DNA from: Pseudomonadota bacterium | GTDB lineage: Bacteria > Pseudomonadota > Gammaproteobacteria > Woeseiales > Woeseiaceae | NCBI GenBank assembly: GCA_027295475.1 | Contig: JAPUKV010000195.1 | Coordinates: forward strand, 1 to 28,658 | Direction: 5' to 3' | DNA length: 28,658 bases | Part shown: piece by piece, positions 26,660-28,658 of the stretch | Layout of the letters: each line of letters opens with the position of its first letter | Position numbering within the stretch: position 1 is the first letter of the stretch | Made by a program: the position numbers and the translations under genes | Notes under the pieces: model-generated | Database searches by the model: none | What the model saw: only the letters and a program-made list of their open reading frames with translations | What the model was told of the DNA's origin: nothing

Positions 26660-27487
26660 ATCTGCTTGAAACAGCAGGTCACGCATCGCGTACAGCCCGG
26701 CTGGCCGATCTGACAGCCATTGAGCGGCGCGGAGAGCGCCATCTGCAAAAACGCGGCGGCTCGTGACGGCGTGCTTCAGCTCCAGGCGTTCGGCTTCGTT
26801 GTAGAGGATGACTGTGTGCTCACCAGGTATTTCCCCCTCTCTGCGAACCTCGAAGCCGATTTCGCCAGGTGCCAGCGGCCTCTCCAACCCAGCCGGTTCG
26901 TACCGTTTGACAGATTCAAAGTCCTGATTTCGCGCCGCGGCGAGAGATGCGCCCAATTTCAGGGCTGTACCAGACGGTGCATCAACCTTGTGCCTGTGAT
27001 GCGTTTCGTGGATTTCCGCTTCGAACCCGGCGCCAAGGCTGGCCACCGCCTGCCGCACGAGGCCATCCAGCACGGCAATTCCGAGACTCATATTGCGGTC
27101 GTATAAAATCGGGATCGTGCGCGCTGCGTCTTCGAGCTCGTCGACTGCCGCTCTGTCGAGGCCACTAACGCCTATTACCAGTGGTTTCGCGGCCGCAAGC
27201 ACAGCAACGAGAACCTTGTGGGTGGCTTCCCGGAGACTGAAATCGATCGCGACATCGGCTGCATTCAATACCGATGCCAGATCATCGCTGATCGCGATTG
27301 CCCCTGCGGCCGGGCCCGCGCACTCCGCCATGTGCTTGTGCAAGGCCGGACTCTTGTTTCGGGCCCAGACACCGGCCAGACGTAGCTCATCGTTGCCGAC
27401 CATCGCGCGCATGATCTCCTGGCCCATGCGTCCTGCGCCGAGTACGGCGATATTGAGAGTTTCGGCTTCCTTGTTAGCCTGTGCCAT
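26654..27487 (-). CDS. dapB: 4-hydroxy-tetrahydrodipicolinate reductase
   Basis: NAD(P)H-dependent step of the diaminopimelate/lysine pathway, which supplies peptidoglycan. 277 aa. The Rossmann loop is GAGRMG (17-22) and the catalytic segment EIHETHHRHKVDAPSGTA (158-175) holds His163/164 and Lys167. Several usually conserved sites differ: GAGRMG is one residue shorter than the proteobacterial GAxGRMG, GTTGF is GVSGL (106-110), and the ANFSVGV region is DRNMSLGI (130-137). The active-site residues are intact, so it is probably functional but of a divergent type. ATG start; dnaJ lies 119 nt upstream across a repeat pair. A terminator follows. Confidence 0.95.
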   Translation of the reverse strand: MAQANKEAETLNIAVLGAGRMGQEIMRAMVGNDELRLAGVWARNKSPALHKHMAECAGPAAGAIAISDDLASVLNAADVAIDFSLREATHKVLVAVLAAAKPLVIGVSGLDRAAVDELEDAARTIPILYDRNMSLGIAVLDGLVRQAVASLGAGFEAEIHETHHRHKVDAPSGTALKLGASLAAARNQDFESVKRYEPAGLERPLAPGEIGFEVRREGEIPGEHTVILYNEAERLELKHAVTSRRVFADGALRAAQWLSDRPAGLYAMRDLLFQADT

Positions 27488-27516
27488 GCAGAATCACCAT
27501 CGAAGTGTGTTGGGGC

Positions 27517-27583
27517 TCGCCCGTCAGGACGGGCTCCACCAGGTGCTGACAAACGTATCGTAGGAGCCCGTCCTGACGGGCGA
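27517..27583. repeat. Inverted pair of REP-like elements between dnaJ and dapB
   Basis: Two identical 21-nt units in opposite orientation (27517-27537 and 27563-27583) are separated by 25 nt. Each unit is itself a near-palindrome, GCCCGTC and GACGGGC around a 2-nt centre. The right unit is preceded by GTAG (27560-27563, overlapping its first base), and the left unit, read on the minus strand, by a similar GTGG. A GTAG-type tetranucleotide before a GC-rich hairpin is typical of REP elements mobilised by TnpA-REP (RAYT) transposases, and a paired arrangement is a BIME. No RAYT gene is in the window. The structure could also stabilise or attenuate the dnaJ-dapB transcript. Confidence 0.75.
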
Positions 27584-27606
27584 ATTCTAGATGATCCAGC
27601 CGAGGT

Positions 27607-28658
27607 TTATTGGCTGACGCGCTCGAAGAACCGCTTGACCGTATCGAGCCAGCCGCCGGCACGCGGGCTATGTTTGTCCCCATCCGCGCTGATCGAATCG
27701 TCAAAACTGCGCAAAAAAGACTCTTGTTCTGCCGTCAGGTTGATCGGTGTTTCAACGGCGACGCGCGCAAACAGATCGCCCCGTCTCCGGTCACGGACGG
27801 TCGTCACTCCCTTGCCACGCAAACGGAAATTCTTGCCGGACTGAGTACCGGCCGGGATTTTCAGAGAGACATGACCGTCGAGCGTCGGCAGTTCTATGTC
27901 GCCGCCCAAAGCAGCGGTGCCGAAACTGATCGGCACTTCGCAGGACAGGTCTGCACCGCTGCGATGGAAGATCTTGTGGGGACTTACGCGAATCTCGACA
28001 TAGAGGTCGCCTGGCGGGCCGCCGTTGCGGCCAGCCTCTCCTTCACCCGAAAGCCTGATCCGATCGCCATCTTCGACGCCCTCTGGAACCTTCACCGATA
28101 ATCTTTTGGACTTGGAAACGCGGCCACGGCCGTGGCAATTACTGCACGGATTGGTGATCACCGTACCCGCGCCTTTACATGCCGGGCAGGTCTGCTGAAT
28201 GGCGAAGAATCCCTGCTGCATGCGGACCTGGCCAGTGCCGCCGCAGGTCATGCATTTCACCGGCTCCGACCCTTTTTCGGTGCCGCTGCCATGGCATTCT
28301 TCGCAGGTCACCCGCGTTGGTACCTCGATGGTGACAGAGTCGCCGCTGACTGCCTTTTCGAGGTCCAGCCGGAGTTCGTAGCCGAGATCAGCACCTCGAA
28401 ATACCTGGCTTCTACTGCGGCGGCCGCCACCGAAAATATCGCCAAAGACATCGCCGAAAATGTCGCCGACGCCCTCTGCACTGAATCCGCCGCCCGGCGG
28501 GCCACCCCGGACACCGTCATGACCAAACTGGTCGTACGCGGCACGTTTGTCGGAATCGCTCAGTACTTCGTAGGCTTCTTTCGCCTCTTTGAATTTGCTT
28601 TCGGCCTCGCTGTCTTCCGTGTTGCGATCGGGATGGTGTTTCATGGCCAGGCGTCGAT
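27607..28658 (-). CDS. dnaJ: Chaperone protein DnaJ (5' end beyond window)
   Basis: Hsp40 co-chaperone that delivers substrates to DnaK and stimulates its ATPase. The gene is incomplete: the frame stays open to the right edge ([12 protein letters not shown]), and roughly the first 30 residues of the J domain are missing. The HPD motif is present, followed by a Gly/Phe region ([22 protein letters not shown]) and four zinc-binding repeats ([32 protein letters not shown]). The C-terminal substrate and dimerisation domains follow ([17 protein letters not shown]). The internal ATG at 28644 is not the true start. dnaK is expected just to the right, and dapB follows downstream as in pseudomonads. 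Confidence 0.96.
   Translation of the reverse strand, partial: RRLAMKHHPDRNTEDSEAESKFKEAKEAYEVLSDSDKRAAYDQFGHDGVRGGPPGGGFSAEGVGDIFGDVFGDIFGGGRRSRSQVFRGADLGYELRLDLEKAVSGDSVTIEVPTRVTCEECHGSGTEKGSEPVKCMTCGGTGQVRMQQGFFAIQQTCPACKGAGTVITNPCSNCHGRGRVSKSKRLSVKVPEGVEDGDRIRLSGEGEAGRNGGPPGDLYVEIRVSPHKIFHRSGADLSCEVPISFGTAALGGDIELPTLDGHVSLKIPAGTQSGKNFRLRGKGVTTVRDRRRGDLFARVAVETPINLTAEQESFLRSFDDSISADGDKHSPRAGGWLDTVKRFFERVSQ

Noticed and set aside
1..28658. CRISPR arrays, prophage, insertion sequences, toxin-antitoxin or defence genes
   Set aside because: None seen: the window is almost fully occupied by housekeeping genes in conserved order, and the only repeats are the short palindromes reported.

Overview
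This window is a block of core housekeeping genes from a gammaproteobacterium of moderate to high GC content. The gene order dnaJ-dapB-carA-carB-greA-(yhbY)-rlmE-ftsH-folP-glmM-tpiA-secG-tRNA-Leu(GAG) and then tRNA-fMet is the conserved gammaproteobacterial arrangement (compare greA-yhbY-rlmE-ftsH-folP-glmM-secG-leuU and metY-rimP-nusA-infB in E. coli, and dnaJ-dapB-carAB-greA in pseudomonads). Separate nuoC and nuoD genes, tpiA between glmM and secG, and a complete nuoA-N set between tRNA-Leu and tRNA-fMet point to a non-enteric lineage of the Xanthomonadales/Chromatiales/Legionella type. I cannot place it more finely from sequence alone.

Nearly everything is on the minus strand, so the genes read from right to left. 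From the right edge: dnaJ (5' end outside the window), a REP-like inverted pair, dapB, a terminator, a carA leader with a strong hairpin, carA, a very AT-rich spacer, carB overlapping greA, then rlmE, ftsH, folP, glmM, a long hairpin, tpiA, secG and tRNA-Leu. yhbY is the only plus-strand gene; it is convergent with greA and divergent from rlmE.

The left half (about 14.5 kb to 0.15 kb) is one compact operon for the 14-subunit NADH:quinone oxidoreductase (complex I), nuoA to nuoN, without inserted accessory genes. NuoE, F and G form the NADH-oxidising arm; NuoB, C, D and I carry electrons to quinone; NuoA, H and J-N form the proton-pumping membrane arm. Many junctions overlap by 1-8 bases. A separate initiator tRNA with its own good promoter closes the window at its left edge; rimP-nusA-infB would be expected just beyond it.

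The genes serve protein folding and quality control (DnaJ, FtsH), secretion (SecG), lysine/cell-wall precursor (DapB), carbamoyl phosphate for pyrimidine and arginine synthesis (CarAB), folate (FolP), UDP-GlcNAc supply (GlmM), glycolysis (TpiA), transcription (GreA), ribosome maturation (RlmE, YhbY), initiation (tRNA-fMet) and respiration (Nuo).

I found no mobile element with a transposase, no CRISPR array, no phage and no defence system, and nothing that looks like an undescribed multi-gene system. The points of interest are non-coding: a 24-bp-arm hairpin in front of tpiA, related GCCCGTC..GACGGGC palindromes in intergenic sites, a terminator-like hairpin in the carA leader, a 60-nt stretch of about 12% GC between carA and carB, and repeated use of UUG start codons.
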